Shown here: positions 1-8,282 of the stretch, piece after piece
How positions within the stretch are numbered: position 1 is the stretch's first letter
Layout: each line of letters opens with the position of its first letter
Origin: Enterococcus ureasiticus
GTDB lineage: Bacteria > Bacillota > Bacilli > Lactobacillales > Enterococcaceae
NCBI RefSeq assembly: GCF_001730285.1
Contig: NZ_MIJZ01000013.1
Location: 434,001-498,000, forward strand
Length of the DNA: 64,000 nucleotides
Direction: 5' to 3'
Position numbers and translations under genes: made by a program
Notes under the pieces: model-generated
Databases searched by the model: none
What the model was told of the DNA's origin: nothing
The model's input: only the letters and a program-made list of their open reading frames with translations

Positions 1-399
1 TTCATAATTATCTAATGCTTGAGAATCTCTGCTTTCAACGACTTTTTTCCATGGGAATTCAGTTAATTTCAATGCATTTTCTTTATAGCTTTCAATTTCA
101 GCACCAGAAGCTCCTCCTCTGGCGTCTTTAATCTCTTCTATCTTCAATTCTAAATCTTTATTATCTTTTCTTAAAGTATCTTGATTGTAAAGTACCCCCA
201 ATAGTATTAGGCAAAAAATAATTGCTGCAATCATTAAAAATAGTAATGATCGATTATTCTCTTGATACTTGTAAAAATTGATCTTGCGTTTCATTTTTGG
301 ACTATCAGAATCTAAGCTCTCCAGTTGGAATCGAACATACAACTGATAACTGAAAAAAAGAAACAGTGCTACTACTAATACAAACATGAAAATCGTCAT
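1..399 (-). CDS. Membrane protein, 3' end cut by window edge
   Basis: The start is ATG at 397-399, preceded by an AAAGGAG ribosome binding site. The 133 visible codons run off the window at base 1 without a stop. The protein begins with a hydrophobic segment (residues 1-18), then a basic cytosolic stretch, a second hydrophobic segment (about residues 52-70) and a charged, coiled-coil-like region rich in Lys, Glu and Asp. This predicts a two-helix membrane anchor with an extracellular C-terminal part. I do not recognise the family. It follows the solitary mazF after a 410-base gap, so it is probably its own transcription unit. Confidence 0.7.
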   Translation of the reverse strand, partial: MTIFMFVLVVALFLFFSYQLYVRFQLESLDSDSPKMKRKINFYKYQENNRSLLFLMIAAIIFCLILLGVLYNQDTLRKDNKDLELKIEEIKDARGGASGAEIESYKENALKLTEFPWKKVVESRDSQALDNYE

Positions 400-810
400 C
401 AAATATAAACTCCTTTATCCCTTAATAAAAAAACACTTAATATATCTATTTTTTTGAAAGTTATCCACTTTCTACCCAATTATACATAGTTTATTGTAAC
501 ATTCCGTATCGTTATTGCCAACTTTTTTTTATAAACACTTATAAAAGTCAATAAAAACAGGAGGTATAATTACAAAATTTAGTATTTTTTTATTATTCAA
601 GAGAAAAGAAACCGTTTAAATCCGATTAATTTTTTGTTTGCTGTTGCCACTATCAGTATTATTATTGCTAATTATTAAATAATAATAAATAACAATTTAT
701 AAGTAAAAAACAAAGTGATCCTTTATAGAATTACGTTGTCTCAAACGACTATCCTGGTACTAATGAAAAAAGGATATGTCTTATGTTCTCCATTAAAATA
801 CCCGATACTT
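400..810. other. AT-rich intergenic region
   Basis: No open reading frame of interest lies between the truncated membrane gene and mazF. A minus-strand TATAAT hexamer at 479-484 could be the -10 box of the membrane gene, but no well-spaced -35 box accompanies it. A plus-strand AGGAGG at about 560-566 is not followed by a usable start codon. No clear terminator for mazF was seen. Confidence 0.4.
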
Positions 811-1191
811 TTAACGATATGTACCAAGATTTTCTTCTTCTAGTTCTGCTTCCAAAATCCCTACACTAACTCCCAATGCACGATCCACAGAATCCATAAT
901 TTCTATGCCTAAATGGCAAACTTTTTCTTTTAAACGTATTTTATCGATCGTACGAATCTGTTCCAGCAAAATGACCGAATCTCGTTCGATCCCAGTTTCT
1001 TCGGAATTAATTCCTATGTGTGTTGGTAATTTTGGCTTAGCCATCTTCGCTGTGATTGCTGCGACAATAATCGTTGGACTAAAATGATTACCTAAATTAT
1101 TTTGTATGACTAGTACTGGACGTACTCCCCCTTGTTCTGATCCTACAACAGGGGATAAGTCTGCAAAATATATGTCACCCCTTTTGACCAT
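811..1191 (-). CDS. mazF: MazF/PemK-family endoribonuclease, no antitoxin gene beside it
   Basis: The 126-residue product closely resembles Bacillus MazF (NdoA), an mRNA interferase that cuts single-stranded RNA. The N-terminal VKRGDIYFADLSPVVGSEQ block is present, with the expected catalytic Arg24 (GGVRP) and Thr47 (VAAIT). The C-terminus is about ten residues longer than in Bacillus. It starts only 15 bases after the alr stop codon, so it is probably co-transcribed with alr. In Bacillus a MazE antitoxin gene lies between alr and mazF; here there is no room for one. Either the antitoxin is elsewhere or the protein is controlled another way. A second MazF lies at 23217-23558. Confidence 0.9.
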   Translation of the reverse strand: MVKRGDIYFADLSPVVGSEQGGVRPVLVIQNNLGNHFSPTIIVAAITAKMAKPKLPTHIGINSEETGIERDSVILLEQIRTIDKIRLKEKVCHLGIEIMDSVDRALGVSVGILEAELEEENLGTYR

Positions 1192-1206
1192 TTGAAACCT
1201 CCTATT

Positions 1207-2325
1207 CTATTTATATTCCCTTGGCATACGTTCTGAAAACGTGCATGCTACTTCATAATGGATCGTTTCTAGTTTATCTGCGACCATTTGCATTGTGATC
1301 TCTTCTCCATGATCCTGTCCGATCAATGTAACTTGTGTTCCTACTGCTGTTTGTTTGGGTAAACGAATCATGCATTGATCCATACAGATCCTACCGACAA
1401 TTTCACATCGCTCACCATTAACTAAGACTGAAAAACCTTGTAAATGGCGTAGCCATCCATCTGCATAGCCGATCGGTACTGTGCCAATCCATTCATTTTC
1501 AGTTGTTGTATAGGTATTTCCATAACCAATTCCTTCTGCAGCTGAAAGTTCTTTCACATGAATCAATTTTGAGACTAAGCTCAGTGCTGGCTTCAATGGA
1601 TAAGTTTCCGGCAACGCACGTCCAGATGGATTCAATCCGTACATAGCTATACCAAAACGAATCATATTCCCCACATTATCAGGATGCCAAAGCGCTGTCG
1701 CACTATTACTTACATGGACATATCTTGGCAATTCAACAAGTACGGACAATACTGCTTGAAAACGATGTGTTTGTTTTTCAAAGTAGCTTATGTCTTTTTC
1801 ATCTGCTGTAGAAAAATGTGTAAATACTCCTTCCCAATCAAGCGTCTGTGTTGATTGTACTAATTCAACTGTTTGTTTTACGGCTTCTGGCGTAGTAAAT
1901 CCAATTCGCCCCATGCCTGTATCGACTTTTATATGTATTTTCAGTGGTGTTTGTGTTTCTATATGGTTCAATTGTTCAATCGCTTGTTCCAGCCATTCTT
2001 GAGTTGCTACCGTGACAGATAAATTGTATTTCAACAACAAGTCTATGTAAGAAACATCTACGACACTTAAAATCAGTATTGGCTCTGTAAAGCCTGCTTC
2101 TCGAAGTTCTATGGCTTCATCCAAGATTGCCACGCAAAATCCTGTAGCGCCTCCCTCAATGGCCGCCTTGGCCGTTTGAACAGCTCCATGACCATAACCA
2201 TTTGCTTTGACTACCGCAAATAATTCAGTTCCTTGTGGCATTCGTTTTACTTCATTGCCAACATTTTCTTTAATTGCTTGTGTATCGATCACTAACTTTG
2301 TGGGACGATGCCATCCTACAGCCAT
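1207..2325 (-). CDS. alr: Alanine racemase
   Basis: This PLP enzyme interconverts L- and D-alanine and supplies D-Ala for peptidoglycan. The PLP-binding Lys40 lies in AVVKANGYGHG, and the second catalytic residue Tyr268 lies in AEGIGYGNTY, giving a typical fold-type III racemase of 372 residues. The ATG at 2323-2325 was chosen because GAAGGA sits just upstream and the protein then starts MAVGWHRPTK like other enterococcal Alr proteins. A TTG 27 bases further upstream has no ribosome binding site. Gene order acpS-alr-mazF follows the classical Firmicutes arrangement. The nearby ddl and murF act later in the same D-Ala branch. Confidence 0.97.
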   Translation of the reverse strand: MAVGWHRPTKLVIDTQAIKENVGNEVKRMPQGTELFAVVKANGYGHGAVQTAKAAIEGGATGFCVAILDEAIELREAGFTEPILILSVVDVSYIDLLLKYNLSVTVATQEWLEQAIEQLNHIETQTPLKIHIKVDTGMGRIGFTTPEAVKQTVELVQSTQTLDWEGVFTHFSTADEKDISYFEKQTHRFQAVLSVLVELPRYVHVSNSATALWHPDNVGNMIRFGIAMYGLNPSGRALPETYPLKPALSLVSKLIHVKELSAAEGIGYGNTYTTTENEWIGTVPIGYADGWLRHLQGFSVLVNGERCEIVGRICMDQCMIRLPKQTAVGTQVTLIGQDHGEEITMQMVADKLETIHYEVACTFSERMPREYK

Positions 2326-2407
2326 ATATGTCCTTCTTTCTTTTAAGGTCAAAACAATACCTGATCAAAAGCCTTGTCACAACCTTTATTCAAATTTAAT
2401 AGATAAA

Positions 2408-2773
2408 TTAATCTCTTATTTCTACACCCTCCAAAATGATTTGAGCGACTGCAAAAGTATCCGTGTGCGAAATTGAAACAAATACATTGCCTTCATGAGG
2501 AGATTTAGTAACTTTTGGAGCACCATTCTCTTCTTTTAAGATTTCAACATCTTGTAACCCAATACTCCCGATTCCAGTTCCCCATGCTTTGGAAAAAGCT
2601 TCCTTACAAGCAAATCTGCCTGCTAAAAACTCTACTTGACGTTTATGAGGTAATTTTTGAAAAAGAGCATGCTCATCATCGGTAAGAACTCGTTTTACAA
2701 AAGAGGATTTGTTTCCGATAATCTTTTCGATTCTTGAGAGTTCTACCATATCTATACCAATTCCTTTTATCAT
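2408..2773 (-). CDS. acpS: Holo-[acyl-carrier-protein] synthase
   Basis: AcpS transfers 4'-phosphopantetheine from CoA to the serine of acyl carrier protein, activating fatty-acid synthesis. The 121-residue protein carries the signature MIKGIGIDMVEL, with metal ligand Asp8, and RFACKEAFSKA, with Glu58. Both length and motifs are typical. The ATG at 2771-2773 is preceded by AGAGGG with nine bases spacing. An in-frame upstream extension gives residues without family similarity and was rejected. It lies upstream of alr with an 82-base gap and is probably part of the same transcript. Confidence 0.95.
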   Translation of the reverse strand: MIKGIGIDMVELSRIEKIIGNKSSFVKRVLTDDEHALFQKLPHKRQVEFLAGRFACKEAFSKAWGTGIGSIGLQDVEILKEENGAPKVTKSPHEGNVFVSISHTDTFAVAQIILEGVEIRD

Positions 2774-2863
2774 TCTTCCGAACCCTCTTTTTTTTATTTT
2801 ATAAATTACTCTTATTCTATCAAATTTTAGCAATTTTTCCACATAATAATGTAAAAATTAAGA

Positions 2864-2980
2864 AAAAGCTGAAAGAGTCCATTCAATCTCTACTAAAAAA
2901 TAGAAAAACATGACTGAGAAGATACTTCACCCTTTTAGGTTTTATCTTTTTTATTTAGTCATAGCTCTTGAAGCTAGATT
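2864..2980 (+). repeat. Dispersed foldable repeat, copy R1 (diverged)
   Basis: This is a diverged copy of the ~115-bp family seen best at 7810-8047. It begins AAAGCTGAA and ends GAAGCTAGAT, with a conserved TTTATCTTTTTT block before the right end. It is followed immediately by copy R2 in the same orientation. Confidence 0.6.
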
Positions 2981-2985
2981 AAATA

Positions 2986-3101
2986 AAAAGCTGAATGAGC
3001 TCGTCCAGCACTGACAGGAAAATAGGAAAAATTGCCTGGGACATTTTTTGCCTCATTCAATTTTTATCTTTTTCCCGAAGTGCTAGCTCTTGAAGCTATA
3101 T
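2986..3101 (+). repeat. Dispersed foldable repeat, copy R2
   Basis: The copy begins AAAGCTGAATGAGC and ends TCTTGAAGCTATA. It shares the internal GAAAATAGGAAAA and TTTTTATCTTTTTCCCGAAG blocks with the other copies. Its central hairpin pairs GGGAC with GCCTC around an A/T loop. It lies between acpS and cshA, just before the cshA terminator. Confidence 0.75.
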
Positions 3102-3106
3102 TAAAT

Positions 3107-3148
3107 AAAAGAGGGCAGAACAAAGCATAAAAGCTTTGTTCTACCCTC
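3107..3148 (-). terminator. Rho-independent terminator after cshA
   Basis: Inverted arms GAGGGYAGAACAAAGC and GCTTTGTTCTRCCCTC flank a six-base loop. Read on the minus strand the stem is followed by TTTTATTT. Confidence 0.85.
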
Positions 3149-3212
3149 TTAAAATCCAATAATTAGTTAAACTGAAACAAGTTTATTCTTATTTCTACTT
3201 TTCCTGAATTTA

Positions 3213-4760
3213 TTAATTTGAGTTATCTCTAATAACAAAGCTACGTTTTTTATCGTTGTGACGTTTTGCTGAACGATTGTCTTTGCTCTTATTGTAGCCG
3301 CCGCCGTTTCCACTGCCGCCAGCTCCAGTACCTTTGTTATTTTTGTTACCACGGTAACCGCCACCGCCATTTTTATTACGGTTACGGCTATTACCACCGC
3401 CACCGCTGCGATTATTTTTATTGAAGCCTTTTTTATTTGATGGTAATGGACGTTCTGGTGTAATTTTTACTGGTACAGCATCTGATGGGTCTTTAGAAAT
3501 AGTTTTTAGTAATAATGCTGCTAAATCTTCAGCAGAATATTTTTCTATAAGATCTTTAGCAGCAGGCAAGTAGTTATCTAGACCATTTTCTGCCATTTTT
3601 TCTTCAACTGTTTCGATTGCTGCGCCTAATTGTCCTTTAAATGCTTCTTGTTCATTTGGTGGACGTAATGGTGTCATACGTTTTTTCGTTAATTCTTCAA
3701 TGACATGTAAATAGCCCATCTCATTTGGTGTAACAAAAGTAACAGACATTCCGCCTTTACCAGCACGACCAGTACGGCCGATACGGTGAACATAGCTTTC
3801 AGGATCTTGAGGGATATCATAGTTGTAAACATGTGTTACTCCTGAGATGTCTAATCCACGAGCTGCAACGTCTGTTGCTACTAAGATATCTAAGTTCCCA
3901 CTCTTGAATGAACGTAAAACGCTCATACGTTTTTGTTGAGACAAGTCTCCGTGAATTCCTTCAGCTTTGTATCCACGAGCTTCCAGACCACGAGCTAACT
4001 CATCTACGCGACGTTTTGTACGACCAAAAACAATTGTTAATTCTGGTGTTTGAACGTCTAATAAACGTGTCATCACATCAAATTTTTCAAAGTCTTTAGA
4101 ACGAACATAATATTGATCAATCAAATCAGCTGTCATTTCTTTTGCTTTGATTTTCACGTGTTCTGGTTCTTTCATGAATTTCACGCCAATGTTTTTGATT
4201 GCTGGCGGCATTGTTGCTGAGAATAATAATGTTTGACGAGCTGATGGAATTTTAGAAATGATTTTTTCAATATCTTCTAGGAATCCCATGTTCAACATTT
4301 CATCAGCTTCATCTAAAACTAACGTTTCGATTGTATCTAGTTTTAGTGTGCGACGATTGATGTGATCCAATAAACGTCCTGGTGTTCCGACAACAACATG
4401 TGGGTTTTCTTTTAGTCCACGAATTTGACGGCCAATATCTGCTCCACCGTAAACTGCTTGCACACGGATTTTTTTATCGCGGCCTAAACGGTATAATTCT
4501 TCTTGTGTTTGGATTGCTAACTCACGTGTCGGTGCAATAACGATTCCTTGCAATACGCGTTTTGATGTATCGATTTTTTGTAACATTGGAAGACCAAAAG
4601 CAGCTGTTTTACCAGTTCCTGTTTGTGCTTGTCCAATTACGTCTTTTCCTTGTAATGCTAGAGGGATTGTTTCCTCTTGGATGGGTGTTGCTTCTTCAAA
4701 TCCTGAACGCTCGATTGCTGCCAATAAGTCTGGTTCTAAGCCTAGTTCTTTAAATTTCAA
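3213..4760 (-). CDS. cshA: DEAD-box RNA helicase CshA
   Basis: This ATP-dependent RNA helicase acts in RNA decay, ribosome assembly and cold adaptation. The Q-motif GFEEATPIQ is followed by AQTGTGKT (45-52), PTRELA (77-82), DEAD (150-153), SAT (181-183), and RGLDISGV and [10 protein letters not shown] in the second RecA lobe. The tail from about residue 425 is basic and rich in Gly, Asn, Arg and Lys, typical of CshA RNA-binding extensions. Length is 515 residues. The start has AGGAGG seven bases upstream. The gene appears monocistronic, with its own promoter at 5049-5077, a ~280-base leader and a terminator. Confidence 0.95.
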   Translation of the reverse strand: MKFKELGLEPDLLAAIERSGFEEATPIQEETIPLALQGKDVIGQAQTGTGKTAAFGLPMLQKIDTSKRVLQGIVIAPTRELAIQTQEELYRLGRDKKIRVQAVYGGADIGRQIRGLKENPHVVVGTPGRLLDHINRRTLKLDTIETLVLDEADEMLNMGFLEDIEKIISKIPSARQTLLFSATMPPAIKNIGVKFMKEPEHVKIKAKEMTADLIDQYYVRSKDFEKFDVMTRLLDVQTPELTIVFGRTKRRVDELARGLEARGYKAEGIHGDLSQQKRMSVLRSFKSGNLDILVATDVAARGLDISGVTHVYNYDIPQDPESYVHRIGRTGRAGKGGMSVTFVTPNEMGYLHVIEELTKKRMTPLRPPNEQEAFKGQLGAAIETVEEKMAENGLDNYLPAAKDLIEKYSAEDLAALLLKTISKDPSDAVPVKITPERPLPSNKKGFNKNNRSGGGGNSRNRNKNGGGGYRGNKNNKGTGAGGSGNGGGYNKSKDNRSAKRHNDKKRSFVIRDNSN

Positions 4761-5048
4761 ATGATATCCTCCTAATAATGTTTGTTGCAGAAGAAATAGA
4801 TTCTTCTAAAAATGGTGTTGCAGGTGATTTGACTTTCACTAATTTTGAAAATGTTCATGGAGTCATTAAACCTTCTACTTAGGTTTAGTTTATTTTCTCA
4901 TTAGCGTTACCGAAAAATCCACCTTATGAAGCTACAGGCACTAGAAAAGCCAAACGAGTTCGTTCAGCTTTTTTAATCTTTATATGATAGAAAAGTATCT
5001 TCAATAGGTACTTTCGATTTATCTACTTCGATCTTCCGGCAATAGGTT

Positions 5049-5077
5049 ATTTTAGCATAGTTTTACATTTTCAGCAA
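5049..5077 (-). promoter_or_regulatory. cshA promoter with long leader
   Basis: On the minus strand TTGCTG (5072-5077) is separated by 17 bases from TAAAAT (5049-5054), which is preceded by TGC like an extended -10 box. Transcription would start near 5042, leaving about 280 untranslated bases before cshA. The leader (4761-5042) contains a fragment resembling the right end of the dispersed repeat (4953-4975) and no other gene. Confidence 0.7.
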
Positions 5078-5093
5078 GTTTTATGAAAGCTTG

Positions 5094-6461
5094 CTACATT
5101 TCAAGTAAATTAGTGACTACTTCATTTAATCCCATACCATTACTTGCTTTTAATACGACCATATCTTTTGGTTCAAGAATTGATTTTAAGGTACTTGTTA
5201 ATGCTTGTTTTTCTTCTTTTTTGAAGTAATGGAGTTGTCTTTCCTGATATTTTGTCTTAAGTGTATCATATAATGCATGCATTTCAGCTCCATAAAGAAC
5301 AACCTCTGCGATCTCTGCTGGATCTAGATGCTCGTTCACTGATGCATGCATAGAAGCAGAATCTGGCCCTAATTCAAGCATATCGCCTAAAACTGCCACT
5401 CGTTTTCCTTGTGTGGGCATTTGGCTAAAACTATCCAGCACTAAATTCATAGCCGTTGGATTCGCATTATAAACATCGCTTAAAATTTCAATCCCGGTAC
5501 TACTTTTCAACCATTCAGTGCGATTTTTAGTTAATTGAAAATCAGCTAAACCGGCTTGAATTTTTTCTTCCGAAACGTCAAACCATTGGCCAATAATGAT
5601 TGCAATCAATGCATTACCAACATTGTACTTCCCTGGAACTGGAATAGTAAATAATGTGTCTGATCCGTTGATTTTAAAAGATGTGTATTCTTTTTGTGCT
5701 TCAATAATCGTGGCTTTACAATCAGCCTGTTCTAACCCAAATGTTTGGATTGTTTGCGTTAATTCTTTCGTTAGTGGTACTAGTAATGGTTCATCTGCTG
5801 GAACGATCAACAAGCCTTCAGCAACCAATCCTGCAGTGATTTCCATTTTTGCTTTTGCTATCCCTGCTCTTGAACCAAGATTTTCAATATGCGCCTCGCC
5901 GATCATTGTAATTGCAGCAATATCTGGCTTTGCTAGTCTTGATAGAAAATCGATTTCATCGGCATGATCCATACCCATTTCTAAAATCAGTTTTTCTGTT
6001 TCATCTGGCATATGTAAAATAGTATAGGGTAAACCGATATCGTTATTGTAATTCCCTTGTGTTTTATACGTTTTGAACTGCTGAGCTAAAACTGCTTCTG
6101 TCATATCTTTTGTCGTTGTTTTACCATTGCTTCCTGTAACTGCAATCACAGTGGGTGTCATTTTCTTTAGATAGTAAACAGCTAAATCTTGCATTGCTTT
6201 TAAGGTATCCGCAACTTGTAAAATCGGTAATTCGTCTGGAGCAGTTTCTGTCGAACTCCAAAAAGCAGTTTTTGCCCCTTTATCCATCGCACTTTTAATA
6301 AAAGAATGTCCGTCATTTTCACCTTTTAGTGGGACAAAAAGATTGCCTTGCGTTATTAATCTGCTATCAAATTCAATACCAGTTAATTCGAAATCTGACC
6401 ATCGTTTCCAATCATTAGTAGCATTTGTCGCTTCAGCGGCTTCCCAGAAAGTTAATTTCAT
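5094..6461 (-). CDS. murF: UDP-MurNAc-tripeptide:D-Ala-D-Ala ligase
   Basis: MurF adds the D-Ala-D-Ala dipeptide to the UDP-MurNAc-tripeptide, the last cytosolic step of the peptide stem. The 455-residue protein has the Mur-ligase ATP site VTGSNGKTTTKDM (about 108-120), the EMGMDHADEI block and a C-terminal domain with SDVYNANP. Length is normal for the family. The ribosome binding site AGGAG lies nine bases before ATG. It follows ddl, whose product is its substrate, but a terminator-like hairpin at 6536-6582 separates them. Confidence 0.96.
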   Translation of the reverse strand: MKLTFWEAAEATNATNDWKRWSDFELTGIEFDSRLITQGNLFVPLKGENDGHSFIKSAMDKGAKTAFWSSTETAPDELPILQVADTLKAMQDLAVYYLKKMTPTVIAVTGSNGKTTTKDMTEAVLAQQFKTYKTQGNYNNDIGLPYTILHMPDETEKLILEMGMDHADEIDFLSRLAKPDIAAITMIGEAHIENLGSRAGIAKAKMEITAGLVAEGLLIVPADEPLLVPLTKELTQTIQTFGLEQADCKATIIEAQKEYTSFKINGSDTLFTIPVPGKYNVGNALIAIIIGQWFDVSEEKIQAGLADFQLTKNRTEWLKSSTGIEILSDVYNANPTAMNLVLDSFSQMPTQGKRVAVLGDMLELGPDSASMHASVNEHLDPAEIAEVVLYGAEMHALYDTLKTKYQERQLHYFKKEEKQALTSTLKSILEPKDMVVLKASNGMGLNEVVTNLLEM

Positions 6462-6535
6462 TAGTTTCTCTCCTTTTTAAACGTAAAATAAGTTCGCTTT
6501 GACAGCTGATTTTTTTCCAGTGGCTAATCATACAT

Positions 6536-6582
6536 AAAAGGGCTGAAACAAAACTTCTAGCGTTTTGCCTCCTCCCTTTTTT
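6536..6582 (-). terminator. Terminator-like hairpin between ddl and murF
   Basis: AAAAGGG and CCCTTTT form the base, and AAAAC/GTTTT an inner stem. On the minus strand the stem ends in CCCTTTTATG. Because murF is downstream, it may be a partial terminator. Confidence 0.6.
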
Positions 6583-6588
6583 GACGTC

Positions 6589-7665
6589 TTATCTTTCGTA
6601 AAAACTTTGTCTTTGTTTGAAACGATTTAAGGCTAATTGAATCAATTCTTCGATCAAATCGCTGTATTTCAACCCCATATTTTCCCATAATAGTGGGTAC
6701 ATGCTAAATTCGGTAAAACCAGGCATCGTATTTAGCTCATTTAAGAATAACTCATTTTTACTAGTCAGGAAGAAATCGCATCGACTTAACCCACTACCAT
6801 CTAAAATAGTATAAGCTTTTTTAGCAAATTCCTGTGCTTTTTGATGCACTTCATCTGGCACTTCAGCTGGAATTTGCATCGTGATTTGATTGTCGATATA
6901 TTTAGAATTGTAATCATAAAAATCAACATCCTTGACGATCTCACCTGGCAAGGTTGTTCGAACATCTTCATTACCTAAAATTGCGACCTCAATCTCACGA
7001 GCCTCGATTCCTTGCTCAACGATCGCTCTAGAATCATAACGGTACGCTTCTTCCAAAGCATTTTGTAATTCTTCACGATTTTCAGCTTTGCTGATCCCTA
7101 CACTTGAGCCCATATTAGCTGGTTTGACAAATACTGGATAAATCAATGAACCTTCACATTGCTCAAAGACTTTTTTAGGATTTTCTTTCCAATCACTTCT
7201 TAGAACAGGAACAAATGGTACTTGTGGAATCCCAGCTGTTTGCAGTAGATATTTTGTCATGATTTTATCCATTGCATTTGCACTTGCTAGCACACCAGCA
7301 CCAACATAAGGCATACCGATTGTTTCTAAAAAACCTTGGATCGTGCCATCTTCACCGTTTGGTCCATGTAATACTGGGAAAACGATCGTATCTTCTTCTT
7401 GGATTTCACAAGGTAAAATCACACGGCCTGTGAATTCTCCCCATTTATCCTTGTCTCCATCTTCAGACCAAGTTAGTTTCAGAACATCTTGACTCTCTGG
7501 CTTTTCTGATAAAAGAGGTCCTTTTACCCATTCACCATTTTTGCTGATAAAAACCAATTGAACTTGGTAATAGTTATAGTAGATCGCATTTAAAACGGAA
7601 TAGGCAGACAATATAGAAACATCATGTTCCTCACTTCTCCCACCATATAGCAATGTAATCTTCAA
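6589..7665 (-). CDS. ddl: D-alanine--D-alanine ligase
   Basis: Ddl joins two D-Ala molecules using ATP. The N-terminus LLYGGRSEEHDVS, the ATP-grasp core with VKPANMGSSVGISK, and the C-terminal RCDFFLT...LNELNTMPGFT metal site are all present in 358 residues. The DFYDYNSKYID omega-loop carries the Tyr expected of D-Ala-D-Ala ligases, and not the residues of VanA/VanB-type D-lactate ligases, so intrinsic glycopeptide resistance is not indicated. The start has a GGAGG-type site. Its leader apparently carries three tandem repeat elements (7687-8047). Confidence 0.97.
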   Translation of the reverse strand: MKITLLYGGRSEEHDVSILSAYSVLNAIYYNYYQVQLVFISKNGEWVKGPLLSEKPESQDVLKLTWSEDGDKDKWGEFTGRVILPCEIQEEDTIVFPVLHGPNGEDGTIQGFLETIGMPYVGAGVLASANAMDKIMTKYLLQTAGIPQVPFVPVLRSDWKENPKKVFEQCEGSLIYPVFVKPANMGSSVGISKAENREELQNALEEAYRYDSRAIVEQGIEAREIEVAILGNEDVRTTLPGEIVKDVDFYDYNSKYIDNQITMQIPAEVPDEVHQKAQEFAKKAYTILDGSGLSRCDFFLTSKNELFLNELNTMPGFTEFSMYPLLWENMGLKYSDLIEELIQLALNRFKQRQSFYER

Positions 7666-7686
7666 ATGCTTTTCCTCCTAATTTTT

Positions 7687-7803
7687 AAAGCTGAAAGAGC
7701 TCATTTAGCCTTGAAAGGAAAATATGAAAAAATGACTGAGCTGTTTTTTGTCTCATTCATTTTTTATCTTTTTCCCCAAGAGGCTAGCTCTTAAAGCTAG
7801 ATA
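7687..7803 (+). repeat. Dispersed foldable repeat, copy R4
   Basis: It begins AAAGCTGAAAGAGC and ends AAAGCTAGATA. The central stem reads ATGA-TGAG around a T-rich loop, closed by CTCA-TCAT. The bases differ from R5 and R6 but pairing is kept. It is the first of three head-to-tail copies. Confidence 0.85.
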
Positions 7804-7809
7804 ATTTTT

Positions 7810-7925
7810 AAAGCTGAACAGGCTCGCCAAGCTCTGACTGAAAAATAGGAAAATTTGAAGGTGGTGCTTTTCGCCACTATCAGATTTTATCTTTTTTCCG
7901 AAGAGCTAGCCTGTGAAGCTAGATA
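7810..7925 (+). repeat. Dispersed foldable repeat, copy R5
   Basis: It begins AAAGCTGAACAGGCTCG and ends GTGAAGCTAGATAA. The centre is GGTGGTG-loop-CGCCACT. R5 and R6 are nearly identical, which indicates a recent tandem duplication. Confidence 0.9.
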
Positions 7926-7931
7926 ACTTTT

Positions 7932-8047
7932 AAAGCTGAACAGGCTCGCCAAGCTCTGACTGAAAAATAGGAAAATTTGAAGGTGGCGCTTTTCGCCACT
8001 ATCAGATTTTATCTTTTTTTCCGAAGAGCTAGCCTGTGAAGCTAGAT
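7932..8047 (+). repeat. Dispersed foldable repeat, copy R6
   Basis: Nearly identical to R5. Its centre is GGTGGCG-CTTTT-CGCCACT, where the G:T wobble of R5 is a Watson-Crick pair. Confidence 0.9.
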
Positions 8048-8131
8048 AACTTTTAACGTTTAATCGACTTATTTAGATTCAAATATCATTATTGTTGAGT
8101 CCAATAAATAAATTCAAAATAGCTCCTTCAT

Positions 8132-8137
8132 ATTTTA
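8132..8137 (-). promoter_or_regulatory. Candidate extended -10 box for ddl
   Basis: The minus strand reads TATGCTAAAAT, an extended -10 pattern, but the -35 is poor. If used, the ddl mRNA would have a ~460-base leader containing R6, R5 and R4. The remainder of 8048-8243 holds no recognisable feature. Confidence 0.4.
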
Positions 8138-8243
8138 GCATAAAAGCGCTAGTCCGAATAGAAACAAATCACGAAATCAGGGAAAAAAATTTTATTACCG
8201 TTCTTTCAAATGAGAGGAGTATATTTATTTACTTGGCTGGATA

Positions 8244-8281
8244 AGAAAATAAGACATTCATTTGAGGATGCCTTATTTTCT
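8244..8281 (-). terminator. Terminator after the DUF188 gene
   Basis: AGAAAATAAGRCAT pairs with ATGYCTTATTTTCT just after the stop codon; the minus strand ends in CTTATTTTCTTAT. Confidence 0.75.
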
Positions 8282-8282
8282 A

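Noticed and set aside
2326-2352. Upstream extension of alr
   Set aside because: It starts with TTG, has no ribosome binding site and adds residues that other Alr proteins do not have.
2864-3101. CRISPR-like array in the repeated intergenic segments
   Set aside because: The repeats are ~115 bp, diverged and without regular unique spacers or cas genes, so they are dispersed intergenic elements.
3167-3403. Open reading frame opposite in phase to the end of cshA
   Set aside because: It is low-complexity (Val, Ala, Thr, Lys) and results from the Gly/Asn-rich repetitive tail of cshA read in another frame.
6589-7665. Possible VanA/VanB-like ligase
   Set aside because: The omega-loop Tyr (YDYNSKYID) and overall similarity identify a normal D-Ala-D-Ala ligase.
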